Below, in pieces: positions 22,006-32,633 of a stretch of 64,000 nt of DNA (its first letter is position 1; each line of letters starts with the position of its first letter). The DNA is from Epiperipatus broadwayi (Eukaryota > Onychophora > Udeonychophora > Euonychophora > Peripatidae): assembly GCA_028023455.1 (NCBI GenBank), contig JAQFVV010006293.1, forward strand, positions 3,485,844-3,549,843, written 5' to 3'. The position numbers and the translations under genes are program-made. The notes beneath the pieces were generated by a model. That model made no database searches. It saw only the letters and a list, made by a program, of their open reading frames with translations, and had not been told where the DNA came from.

Positions 22006-24060
22006 ATACATGTAAATATACATTATTTCATTTAAAATAAATTATTAGCTTATATATGTGGACTGGAATGGGTTTGAATTAGGGAAAAAGATACTACTAT
22101 GGAACATAGTAAGTAAAACGAAATGATGGCTAAATAACAGTTTCACTGTACACATAAAAAAAAAGCTTGTGTTATATATATATGTGTGTTGAAAAGAACT
22201 GTGCACCTGCAGTTCAGTAAATAATACATATTCTAATTAATGTTTATCAACAAAACATGGGTTATTATATACCATGTTTGATGAATGCAAGGTGAGGGGA
22301 AATTTTGGAACAAAATATAGTGTATATAACGCTTTCACAATATATGCATCAGTTAATGTTTATTCTATGTAAAGTATAAACTTTAAATATTTAAAAGTTT
22401 AATAAAGTAATTGAAATATTTATTAAATTATATATATATTTTTTGAAGGAAATAAACATTTTCCTTTCCCAGATTAAAAACAAAAACACATCACTTATCT
22501 AATTAAAAGAAATGAATATCTTGAAAAGAAAATACATAGTTCTTTTTCTTTTGTCTTTATTTTTTTCATATTTGACATTTTTTATTTTCATGATGGAAGC
22601 CTAAGATGTATTTAAAATATGAATAACATATAAATAGGAATAACTGATGTATTATTTATAATTTTACAAAGGAAATATAAAGTTCTGCTAGATATTTTAA
22701 TTGCAGAAATTATAATTTAATATCTGTTACAATAAAATTAAAAACAAACTTCTGTTTATAAATCTTTTTTTTTCTTTTTTATTTCTGCAAATTTACCTTT
22801 TTTTTTTAAGACTACATAATACACCTATTTGGATCTCATTTTATATTTCTGATTCTTTTTGTCTTTTGAAAGGCATGACCAATTTATTATTTTTTTAAAA
22901 AAATATTTATATGACAATTAAATATACCATTGCAGTAATGTCTTTTTTACTCTAGAACTAAATGTGTAAGCACCATAGTTGAATGCCCTAAACTGATTCC
23001 TAGACTAGTTATTATTTATCTTTGAATATTATATTTTTAAATATTTTAGTTGCTATAATAAAAACTGCAGAATTTCACAATAAAAAAGATATGATAAAAA
23101 AGCAATTATTGTTTATATCTAGAAACTAATTTTGAGATCAGTTTCTTCAAAAATGAGTTTGGAATGACAAAAACAAAAAATGAGGTTGCTAAATACTGCT
23201 TAATCTAATTTAATAATTCAATTTGAATGTAAATATATGAAGCCATCTTGATTGAACAATCAACAACATCTTATATGCAGATATAGAATAGATGTAAAAT
23301 TTAATTTAAAGCAACTATAACTGAATATACAAAAATTTAAGGAATAGCAGGAGACTGAAAGTGATAGAATAAAGTATAGTAAACAGTTTTTGTCTTCTTG
23401 GATCATTCATTTACATGACAGCAGATTGATATATTCAGAATTTCAGTGAAAAACTAGAAAAGATTATCAAATAAAAAGATTTATCTTAAAACAATGATAA
23501 AAATTAGTTATGCTTAATTTTTTTTAGGTGAACAATAGACAAGAGAAAAAAACGATGGTTTTGTATTATGATATTGGAAATACTTAAGAATAGTATGGTT
23601 AGCTATGGAAACTTTTCAAATTAGGCTTGAAATTTTATTTGAAGCACACATAATTAGAATGAAATTATGTAAATCATATTTTTTTTTAAAAAAAAATAAG
23701 ACTTAGAAAAAGAAGTTAAAAGGGAATGATTATGAACAAGATAGATACATTAAATAATTACAGCAATGCAGTTGCCATTTGTGAATGTGAACGTTGAAAT
23801 TTTTAATCATCTGGAAGTTTCCAGTATTTAATATTTTTTAAAACAGAATTTATTTTTTTAAAATCTTTCACTATCTATATACGTATTACAATGGGTGTTT
23901 TGAAAAAAAACAACAACAACACAAACTTCAAATAAATCAAATTTGCAGACCAACAGGGGTTGATTAATCCAGTAGAGCGCCTAACACAAAATTAAGATTA
24001 TTTATTTCTATTGTTAATAATATACACATGAAATATAGATTGTAACATTTTTCACGTTTT
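22006..24060. other. AT-rich stretch with only a faint LINE-like trace
   Basis: Most of this interval shows no structure. Around 23350-23480 on the plus strand, frames give CLLGSFIYMTAD and FSEKLEKII, faintly like the FLGS.I...D segment after LINE reverse transcriptase, but stops break it every few codons. I do not annotate it as a gene. Confidence 0.3.
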
Positions 24061-24330
24061 GAAAGGTCTTCTATTACACACTAGAATGCGTGAGTTAATC
24101 AAGCTATGAAGAAGAAAAATATTTCATTCATATTTCTAAAAACATAGCTATATTTCCTGATTAACTTGACCTAATAATTATTATGATTTGAATTGGTACC
24201 AGAATCAATTTTTAATTTATAAAAGAGGGCGCCAAAGTCATTAGACTCACCGATTCTGCATCTAGCACATCGTAACTTATAAAGCAATAATTACAAGATC
24301 GGGATTAAGATTTCCCGTCAATTTATTTTA
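24060..24330 (+). mobile_element. Short inverted relative of the element at 1-720
   Basis: The reverse complement of this block matches 531-720 (CATTCTAGTG, TTAATCAGGAAATATAGC, AGAAATATGA, GGCGCCxxAGTCA). Its end, AAGATCGGGATTAAGATTTCCC, matches the reverse complement of 1-60. It lacks the coding tail found between those blocks at the window start, so it behaves like a non-autonomous deletion derivative. Confidence 0.5.
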
Positions 24331-25036
24331 AGAAAATATTCCTCCTGAATTCAATTAAGAAATAAGAGTACCATAATTTATCACAAAACAAAATTGATTG
24401 TATTGATTTGAGCATCATATATTTTAATTGTTTTGTTCTTTCTATATCTCAGAATTTTTTTTCTCTAAGTATGAATTTATATATTGGATCTATGTACATG
24501 GAGAATACCTATATTTATTAATTTGTTTATTTTATGTTTGTTATTAGTTTTTGTGTGAAGCGTTCAAGATTATATAAAAATATGTAAATTATAATTCTTG
24601 CCAAAATAATAAAGTCTATTGATTGTGAAAATTTTAGTTGCTAAACCGTAGAGAGACAGATTAATAATATTCTACTTGTCATTTAATGCTGATCAAACAG
24701 TGATATTTCAGCATCATACATTTATTCTCTAATTATTTATACATTAGTGTTTTTGAAGTATCTTAGGCTATAGAAGATTTAAATGTAAATATTAAATTAT
24801 AACAATCATTTTTATTATTTAGAGTTATTACTAAAAGAAAATAATTTTCTTTTTTTATTTTATAGTGAGATTTTTTCCCCTATTTATTGATTATCATCAG
24901 TTATGTGGCAAAAATTAAACATTAACCAAAGCTATTTTTTTCATGTTTCTTTCTCTATCCTTCTTTAAATTATCTATCAATATCTTTTGCCTCATTCTTT
25001 TATTCTAAATTATTGGCAAGCATAATTCCTCAATAG

Positions 25037-25198
25037 TTAAGTATATGTGTCAGTTAGTTTCTTTTTGTTTTTAATTTCTTCAGTAAATAATCTTTTCACT
25101 TTTTTCAGCACTTTCGTATTTGTAAACTTTTCCAATTTGTTCAAATCCACATCTTTAAAATCTCCGTATTTTTCTAATATTCTAAATCTTTGCTTCAT
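25037..25198 (-). pseudogene. Charged 53-codon ORF, LINE-derived fragment?
   Basis: On the minus strand an ATG-initiated frame reads MKQRFRILEKYGDFKDVDLN and continues with KVLKKVKRLFTEEIKNKKKL. The high K/E content and lack of repetitive noise suggest former coding sequence. The style resembles the linker between reverse transcriptase and the terminal Cys-rich domain of some LINEs, which would fit the element ends at 24060-24330 and 1-720, but I cannot prove the link. No RT or endonuclease motif is present. Confidence 0.25.
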
Positions 25199-25207
25199 TT
25201 AAATATA

Positions 25208-26850
25208 CTGTACCAGATGCCACTAGATCACTTAGACCTAGAAAATTTAATTTACGGTGATCAAGAGTTGATGATGATGAATGCTATCAGCTAGACCCAG
25301 GGAGAGAAAGAGATCTTCAAGATTGTTCAGACAATTTGAGAAAATAACACAAAGACAAACATCAGCCCAAAATAATTATAATAATTTTTAAAGTTTATTA
25401 AATTCAAAAATAAAATAAATCCCGGCAAACAGAATATAAGAGTTTGACCTAGATTCTTCTAGAATATTTATCAGAGAGTGTACGAGAGTTTTGAAAACAT
25501 TAAACACTCTGGCAGATAAGTTCGTTTTCTCATCTTTAATTTAAAAAGGGGATTTATATTTACCTGCCAACGGTTTATAAAAACCAATTCCAGTTTTTTC
25601 ATTCAGAGATTGCAAAAATAAAAGGGATCTTGTAGGGAGTACAACGAAACAGCATGGGTGAGCTTTCCTTGGCCCGGAATGAAGCATTGGGATCAAGAAT
25701 GTCATGTCTGCAGAACAGCTCATGATAAACCATGCTCAAGGTTATCAACATTGTTTCCAATACAAAAAAAGAAAATATAACAAGAAAAAATTATGATTTT
25801 ATGTAATCTTAAGGTAACAGAAAACAAAATCTCTGAGTTTAAGAAAGACAGAACAATACATTTGACAAACTGTTAGCCAAAAGATTGACAATCTGCATGA
25901 AATGCAAACCAAGCTTAGCTAAATAAATTACAAGGAAAGAATAAAGGACAGGTAAGTTGAAAGCAAATTACGAATGTTTGCCAAAGCATTTATCAAGGGT
26001 TAGTAATATAAATAATAAAAAAAACACTAAGCATTTAAAATAGAAAACTCGCAATCTCGGACAAAAAAATAATAATATGGAGTCTTAAAACTAAGAGTCC
26101 ACTATATACACTAGTAAGAAAAAACGTAAGACAATTAAAAGCATTAAATAAATATTCAAAACTTATAATAAATACAGGATTATTTAAGATTAAGCTGAGA
26201 CTTTGTCAGAGATTTAAACCCTGGTTAGAATATGAAAATGTTTTACCTCGAGGCATAAGGTTAAGTCTGGCAGATGTCTTTCAGCAGCGCACAGAGTTTA
26301 TTTCACTTTAAAGTTCTAAGATTTTGGTTTCCATTTATATGTTTGGGAGTCTGGAGGCAATCTTAGGGATCAGCTCTTGTTCAGGATTTTATGACATGAT
26401 ATTGAAGGAACAATTCTGAACCTTAGCAAATAGTGGTCCATAGTATCATATCAGCAGACAGCAATCTTTAAAATATAAGGCAGCACAGCAAAAGATAATA
26501 TTCAACAAACAATAAAAATGAATAGCCGAATAATAATTAGTCCGAAATCTCGGTTATTTATGTGCAATCTTATCTCCCATGCCATCTTTAATTAGATGAA
26601 TTTCCCCAGGATAAATCTCTATCTCAGTCTTAATCATAATTAAAAAAATCTGACCAGGGCTCTTATTCAAAATTAATTAAAGAAAAGTAAATGCAAAATT
26701 AAGTCTCAGCCTTTTCTTTTGAAATAGATTACAGTCAAAGAAACAATAATGCAATTAAAACTTTCCAAAATTAAAATGCTTTGTCCAAAGGAATTAAAAT
26801 GTTTTTTAATTAGAATATTTTTACAAATATATTAAAAAAAAAACAAGTGT
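25208..26850. other. Possible further LTR-like repeat, undefined
   Basis: The block starts near TGTACCAGATG, loosely like the TGTACCGGTC end of copies C-E. It has several GC-richer islands (near 25600-25740, 26220-26300, 26560-26640), again like those copies. No convincing coding stretch is seen. I could not align it firmly to another copy, so membership is a guess. Confidence 0.2.
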
Positions 26851-27340
26851 AGAAAGAAAGTAGATTATAAACTAAAAACTATTGCAAATAAAAACACAAT
26901 TTTAAAATAGAAACTAGTATGTGCGTTATTGCACGTACTCTTAATACATAAAATAATATGCAAAACTTTCAAATATTGTTCTTTTAAAACTATAAAAATA
27001 AAGGTTAGTTTTAATTTTGCGATGGAACTTTTGAAGCGAATAAAGCATCCGGTTCAATACATTCAACAAGACATTTAATAAAAGTTTTTTTTTTAATTTA
27101 ATTTTAATGAGCTACAATAACATTCTATAAAAACTAATGAGATAACTTTCCATAATGTAACTTTTACTGTATTTCTTTATATCTATAATTATACACTTAG
27201 CAGTTTTGACTCCAATCTTTTTCTTTCTGCAACTTTGTATTCATTTTTTTTTTTTGAAATTACAATGACCACAAGTATTCATTTTTGAATCATTATTTAC
27301 TATTCTTTAATGTTTTTTAATTATGAAAACTATTATAAGT
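26850..27340. other. AT-rich stretch upstream of the LBR start exon
   Basis: No core promoter (TATA plus initiator) or CpG-rich block is visible. Because the start exon has a splice acceptor, this DNA is best read as the 3' part of a 5' UTR intron rather than as a promoter. Confidence 0.4.
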
Positions 27341-27386
27341 TTATTGATATACTATCTTTATTTTTTAGATTTAATGTGCAAAAGTT
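27341..27386 (+). promoter_or_regulatory. 3' splice site and 5' UTR segment in front of the LBR start codon
   Basis: A pyrimidine-rich tract ending CTTTATTTTTTAG at 27368 is a good acceptor. Eighteen bases of exon then precede the ATG at 27387. This implies a non-coding first exon upstream, so the transcription start is not at this exon. The start context, AAAGTTATGG, has G at +4. Confidence 0.6.
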
Positions 27387-27548
27387 ATGGCAGAGAAAGA
27401 ATTAGCGCATAAAATAGGTGAAGATGTTTATGCCAAGTGGCCTGGAAGCAAATTTTGGTATCGTGCAAAAATCTTAAACAATAAAGGCCATTACAAAGTA
27501 GAATTTGAAGATGGTTCTATTGATTCTATTAATGCCAAACAAGTCAGA
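27387..27548 (+). CDS. LBR: Lamin B receptor, first coding exon (Tudor domain)
   Basis: LBR is an integral protein of the inner nuclear membrane. Its N-terminal part faces the nucleoplasm and binds lamins and chromatin, and its C-terminal part is a sterol C14-reductase-like membrane domain. This exon encodes residues 1-54. From about residue 9 it has the Tudor signature GEDVYAKWPGSKFWYRAKIL, then HYKVEFEDGS and INAKQVR, the strands and aromatic residues expected at the start of LBR. The frame is open and ATG-initiated and ends AGA|GTAAGT, a perfect donor in phase 0. The next coding exon begins 26.66 kb away, also in phase 0. A Tudor exon alone could belong to other Tudor proteins; the arginine/serine exon that follows settles it. 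Very sure of the exon, quite sure of the gene. Confidence 0.88.
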
Positions 27549-28286
27549 GTAAGTATTATATTTATGTATGTAATTCTCTAAAATTTTGTTAATTTGTAAG
27601 ATTTTTTAAAAGTTATTGGGAAATTGTAAAGTTACTAAATGAAATAATTTTGTCACAAAATTCATTTTTTTAATTTTTTTTATTAATCACTTTATGTAAC
27701 TAGGAAGTTAAAATATAATAGAAATAAAATTACTTATAATAAATCGTGATTGACTCTTCCATATATAAATTCTGTTTCAACAAAAATGAAGAAATTTTAT
27801 GAAGACTAATGTTTACTTTTCATTCATCATTTACATTAATGCATTTAATTAACAATAATAATAATAAAATTGATCCCACAAAAAGTTTACATCTAGTTTG
27901 TGATAATTAAATGTCGGGAAACAATTTGCTTTTATATCTACTACATTCAGACTAGAGCAAACATTAATCTAGGATTAAAATAGCATCTACATTTATAATG
28001 AAGCTAAAATAGATTCTACTGTATTAGTATTTTTTTTAGAACTTGAAATAATTTTTGATCATGTTTTTAACTAAAGAAATCTAGATACACTTTTACCCTG
28101 CTTGGTGAGGACAATTGGTTCCCAAAACTTATTCTAAAGTAAGAAGGTCATATAAAAAGCAAGGGATTATAATGGTTTTTTATGGGAAAAAAAATAGCTC
28201 ATTCCTGAAAACTTAATCTAATGTATGCAGTAATTTAAAAAAAAGCCTAATGCACAATATATACATGTATAAACTATGCTGCATAT
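27549..28286. other. Start of the 26.66-kb LBR intron, nothing else identified
   Basis: Apart from the donor GTAAGT at 27549 I see no coding, no shared repeat and no structured element. An AAT-type microsatellite lies near 27855-27868. Confidence 0.5.
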
Positions 28287-28584
28287 TGTAACGGTCATAT
28301 TTGCACATTCGCATAACAAAATCCAGAATTCTGGCAAATTATACTAAAGATGATCTAAACGAGGGGTTGAGACCTCGAATCTGATCGCACTTCAGCTCCT
28401 TCATCAACACTGCAAGATTCACTACCCTATGGATGATGTATATGAAGTTATACTCGGTCTCAATTTAATTCGCGAGTCGGCAGTAGAACAGGCTGGAACC
28501 TGAGACTTGGGAATGACCGATAAACTACTAATAATATTAACTAACACACTTATGGATAAATAAATGAATATATATAAATTAACA

Positions 28585-29110
28585 TGTAAATAATATTTAT
28601 TTCTACAAACGCAGACGGTATTGAAATCAAACTGAGAGAGTGCAAACCTCTTAAGCATTTAGCCAATCAGATCGCAAATACTGGGACAGAGAATTTAACA
28701 AGAAAAGAGCGGTTCCACTCTCTTCTTTACTTGTCTGTCTATATAGCCAAGCCAGTCCAAAGTACTTAGATCTGCAAGCGTGAATCTTAAATATCTTCAC
28801 ACTATTGCTGCAAGTTATAACATCTAAAAACTACTGCGTAGTAAATCGAAAGATTTCACGCTGTATGTTTATAATTAGAACTCAGTGGAGTTAAGTGTGA
28901 AGATATTTAAGATTCACGCTTGCAGATCTAAGTACTTTGGACTGGCTTGGATATATAGACAGACAAGTAAAGAAGAGAGTGGAACCGCTCTTTTCTTGTT
29001 AAATTCTCTGTCCCAGTATTTGCGATCTGATTGTCTAAACGCTTGAGAGGTTTGCACTCTCAGTTTGATTTCAATACCGTCTGCGTTTGTAGAAATAAAT
29101 ATTATTTACA
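28585..29110. repeat. Foldback: two inverted arms of about 218 bp
   Basis: Left arm 28585-28803 begins TGTAAATAATATTTATTTCT and ends ATATCTTCACACT. Right arm 28894-29110 is its reverse complement with very few mismatches (for example ATAGCC/GGATAT, and TTAGCC versus GTCTAA). The spacer is 90 bp. The arms contain GATCTAAGTACTTTGGACTG. It lies inside LTR-like copy B and has no counterpart in copy A. Confidence 0.9.
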
Positions 29111-29381
29111 TATATTGCTGCAAGTTAAAACATCTAAAAACTACTGTATAGTAAATCGAAAGATTTCAAGCTGTATGTTTATAATTAGGACTCAGTGGAG
29201 TTAAGTGTGAAGATATTTAAGATTCACGCTTGCAGATCTAAGTACTTTGGACTGGCTTGGATATATAGACAGACAAGTAAAGAAGAGAGTGGAACCGCTC
29301 TTTTCTTGTTAAATTCTCTGTCCCAGTATTTGCGATCTGATTGGCTAAACGCTTGAGAGGTTTGCACTCTCTCAGTTTGAT
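28804..29381. repeat. Direct duplication of the foldback spacer and right arm
   Basis: Unit 28804-29069 (starting ATTGCTGCAAGTTATAACAT and ending CAGTTTGAT) is repeated at 29114-29381 with about ten differences. The left inverted arm can therefore pair with either of two right arms. Confidence 0.88.
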
Positions 29382-30446
29382 AAATTAACATGCTAATGTT
29401 AGATTTAGATTGATTTTGAGTGGTTTGAAGTAGTTTACGAGAGACACGAAACAGAATTACAATTTAAAATATTTTTAATGAATTAAATTAAGCAAATTAA
29501 ATAATATAAACAAAATAGAAGTGCATTGGTGAATCTTACACATGCAACTGTTATAACAACGATGATCTAATTTAGTTACCGTGATCTCAACTTTAGGATG
29601 CACTTTTAATAATTTAATTTTAGAGTTTATTATAATTTAGTATCTGCGATAAATATTTATGCCTACGTATGCTATGCCGTTTATTCTAGGTTTGCTATAG
29701 GAGTCAAATCTTACAAGGATGATAAATGATAAAATATAACTTATTCTTACTAACAATACATAATGAGCAATAAGTACGCTCCCTATGCAGATTACTTACG
29801 TAAACTAGATGAGGCATTCAGATTAATGCTGAACTGTATAATAATAATAATATTAAGGTGGGACAAACCGGTGATTGTAGCAGAGCTTCTGATACTACAG
29901 TGCTAAATTACTAAATAAGAGTTGCGGGATGAATGTGTAATTAGTCATGGCATTCCGTACCAAGTACTTGGTTCCCTTGATTCCTACGACTTGCTATCAT
30001 AATATGAACGTTAGTTTGGGAGATCGAAGCAGCTTTACAAATTGGTTTCTGAACGCTCATGTTCCAGTTCTAAGGAGGCTGTATGAACTAATAATGGGTT
30101 GGTGTATAAATCATAAGCCCCTTTTACAAAGAAAACATAGCAAGGCATATTGCATGTGTTGTGCTTTGTAAGAACACATTCGTAACACTTACTAAGGAAT
30201 ATTAATTATTAAAATTAAAACTAAGACACAAAATACTAGTTTCGTTCTGCGAAACTACCTTACTCTAGTTCTCTAATTAGCATACTTAAAACATGCTAAG
30301 AGAGGTTTCATTAAAGTAATCTAGTTTAGAATACTAAATCTCAGTAATATATATATAATAAACTAAGGAGGAGAAAAGCATATTGGGGCTTAATTAATTA
30401 TTAATATGCTTTTATAAATGTCCTTACTATTAATTAACTATACATA

Positions 30447-30487
<41 letters not shown>
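30447..30487. repeat. (ATT)n microsatellite
   Basis: About thirteen uninterrupted ATT units within LTR-like copy B. No other feature. Confidence 0.9.
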
Positions 30488-30488
<1 letters not shown>

Positions 30489-31981
30489 GCAAATCTTAAC
30501 GATAAACTAGAATATAGTAGCTCAACTAAATTACATATATAAGAACAGGTTTCAAAACAGATTTATGCTTGCTAAAAAGCAGCATAAATCAATTACAGAG
30601 AGCTTCTAATCATCTCTCTAAAGTTATTAAATTACTATCTCCATTTGAATTATGGCATATAAACTATTAATAAAATAAAACAAGTGAAATAAAATAGAAT
30701 AGGCATGACTGCAGATTAGAAAAGTATATATATAATTAATTACAGTTTTTATGTTTAAGAAAATTATTTAAAATTATAATTATTCATTAACATTTACAGC
30801 AGTTAAAATACCTATTGGCCGAGTGAGTTAAAGTTTTAAACTTTTGATTGGTTAATTACAAAATCAGCAGTAAAAATATATTTGACTTTTAACATATTCG
30901 TTTTAGTTTACTTTTTAAAAAGCAAATTAATAATTTGTCAGATTATTAAAGTGAACAAAAGTTTTTTCAAAAATACATTTTTATTTATAATTATAAAAAT
31001 AATTTATAGTGGCAAACCTAAAACAAACGTTTCGTAATCTATAAGAAAATGCAGCCTACGTCATTGATTTTTTTTTCAATTTACATTCATCTAAAAGTAA
31101 AGAATTTTTACTAAAATCTTAACTATTCTTCTAAAATAAATTATATTTTCAGCATAATTTATCAAAATAATGTATAATATGTAAAAAAAAAATATTCTAA
31201 AACATTCAACAAAGAACTTGGAGCTGTCATAATTGTTGAGAAGCGCTCCCTTTTGTTCAAAATGAGAAATAACCAGTCAGCACCTTGGAAAGTCTGCTTC
31301 TCTCAATATTCTAGCTTTAAATTTAAATATTGATTTTTTTACTTCTAAAATAATTCTAAAGAGGGTAGCATTTTACGGTACTTTTTAAGTTTTAAAATGA
31401 GCATAAATTTGCTATGATAATGTAAAAATTGCCGGTTTTAGAGTGAATTAAAGCTGATTCGATTATAGTTGGAGAAGCTGGTCAAAAGGTTAAGATAGGC
31501 AAGACTGTTACAGTTATTAAATTAAATTTAAAGTTACTTGCAGAATTTAGTTTACTGAAGTATTATTTATAATTTTATAATTTATGAACGTTCAATTCAG
31601 AAAGCTAGCTTAAGAAATTTTAAGAGTAATTTAATTCAGGATTTATTTTTAGAGAGCTCTGCGGGAAGAAATATTACCAACAATCTTCTAGCTGAGGCAT
31701 CCGGCATTATATTTGGCACTTGTATTTTTTAATAGGTTCTAATGTCTTGACAGCTGGCAGAACTCGTTCCTTCTATTCCGTGGGGATGATGATGATGACT
31801 TGCAGTGGGTGGAATATTACCACTTTTTCAAAGGAAGATGGCAAAGCTGTGTTTCTTAGCCAATTATTACCATTTTTAAATCGGGCACAGCTCCCGGCAG
31901 CAACTGCTTCATATAATAGAGAGGGGATCTTGAGTGTTAAAATTTGAAGGTTTATATATGATTCTTCTGACACCCTCCTCG

Positions 31982-32243
31982 CCAACCTATTAACTTGTTT
32001 ACAGTTTTAAATTTTAATCCTTAATTTTAACATAGTTTTATTAACTTTTGAAATCAGTATTAAGATTTTAGTAAAGACAAAAGCAACTTTTAGGTGAATA
32101 ACAAAGTAGTGCACCAACCTATTAACTTGTTTACAGTTTTAAATTTTAATCCTTAATTTTAACAGTTTTATTAACTTTTGAAATCAGTATTAAGATTTTA
32201 GTAAAGACAAAAGCAACTTTTAGGTGAATAACAAAGTAGTGCA
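31982..32243. repeat. Tandem duplication of a 130-bp unit
   Basis: 31982-32113 and 32114-32243 are identical by eye apart from a 2-bp indel (ACATAGTTTT versus ACAGTTTT). The unit starts CCAACCTATTAACTTG and ends AAAGTAGTGCA. The near identity suggests a recent event inside LTR-like copy B. Confidence 0.9.
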
Positions 32244-32633
32244 GCTTGACTGATTTTGCTTTGTCCTAAAATATATTTTAGATTTATTAATAAAATCTGT
32301 TTTTAACTCCACACAATTAAAACCAGGTATGTGGGGCATGATATTTTCCAAGAAATATTCAATCTTTTAAAACAAATTCTGTTAACGTAAACATTCTGCT
32401 ATATATATATATCTCACTCACCTCGGGAATTGAAATTATGTGCGAGTTTTAAAGGAAATAAGTATCAATTTGTATATTTAACATATAAAAATCTAAAGAT
32501 AGAATTTGTGTTGCAATGCTTATAAAATTATTGTGTTGCAACTTCACTCGCATATATATGTAGGTGCGCTCATATATGTATATAACAATGTTCATATAAC
32601 TTAATTTATTATATAATTTTGGATTAGATATAT

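Larger units (their letters stand above)
28287..32633 (-). mobile_element. LTR-like copy B (minus orientation), interrupted by the gag-only element
   Basis: TGTAACGGTCATATTTGCAC at 28287 matches copy A at 13046, and the next 250 bp stay alignable (GGTTGAGACCTCGAATCTGA is shared exactly). Block 29690-32630 matches 16980-18990 of copy A around GTTCCAGTTCTAA, CGAAACTACC, AACATGCTAA and CTAATCATCT. The alignment stops at 32633, where the gag-only element begins, and seems to resume weakly at 42674 (ATGTATTATGT versus ATGCATTATAT in copy A). Thus the gag-only element appears inserted in this copy. No coding sequence is seen. Confidence 0.45.

Noticed and set aside
23330-23480. Faint LINE-like reading (LGSFIYMTAD)
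   Set aside because: Stops every few codons and only one short motif; within what chance could give in AT-rich sequence.
27387-27581. Tudor frame extended past 27548
   Set aside because: The last 11 codons read through a perfect GTAAGT donor; the exon ends at 27548.
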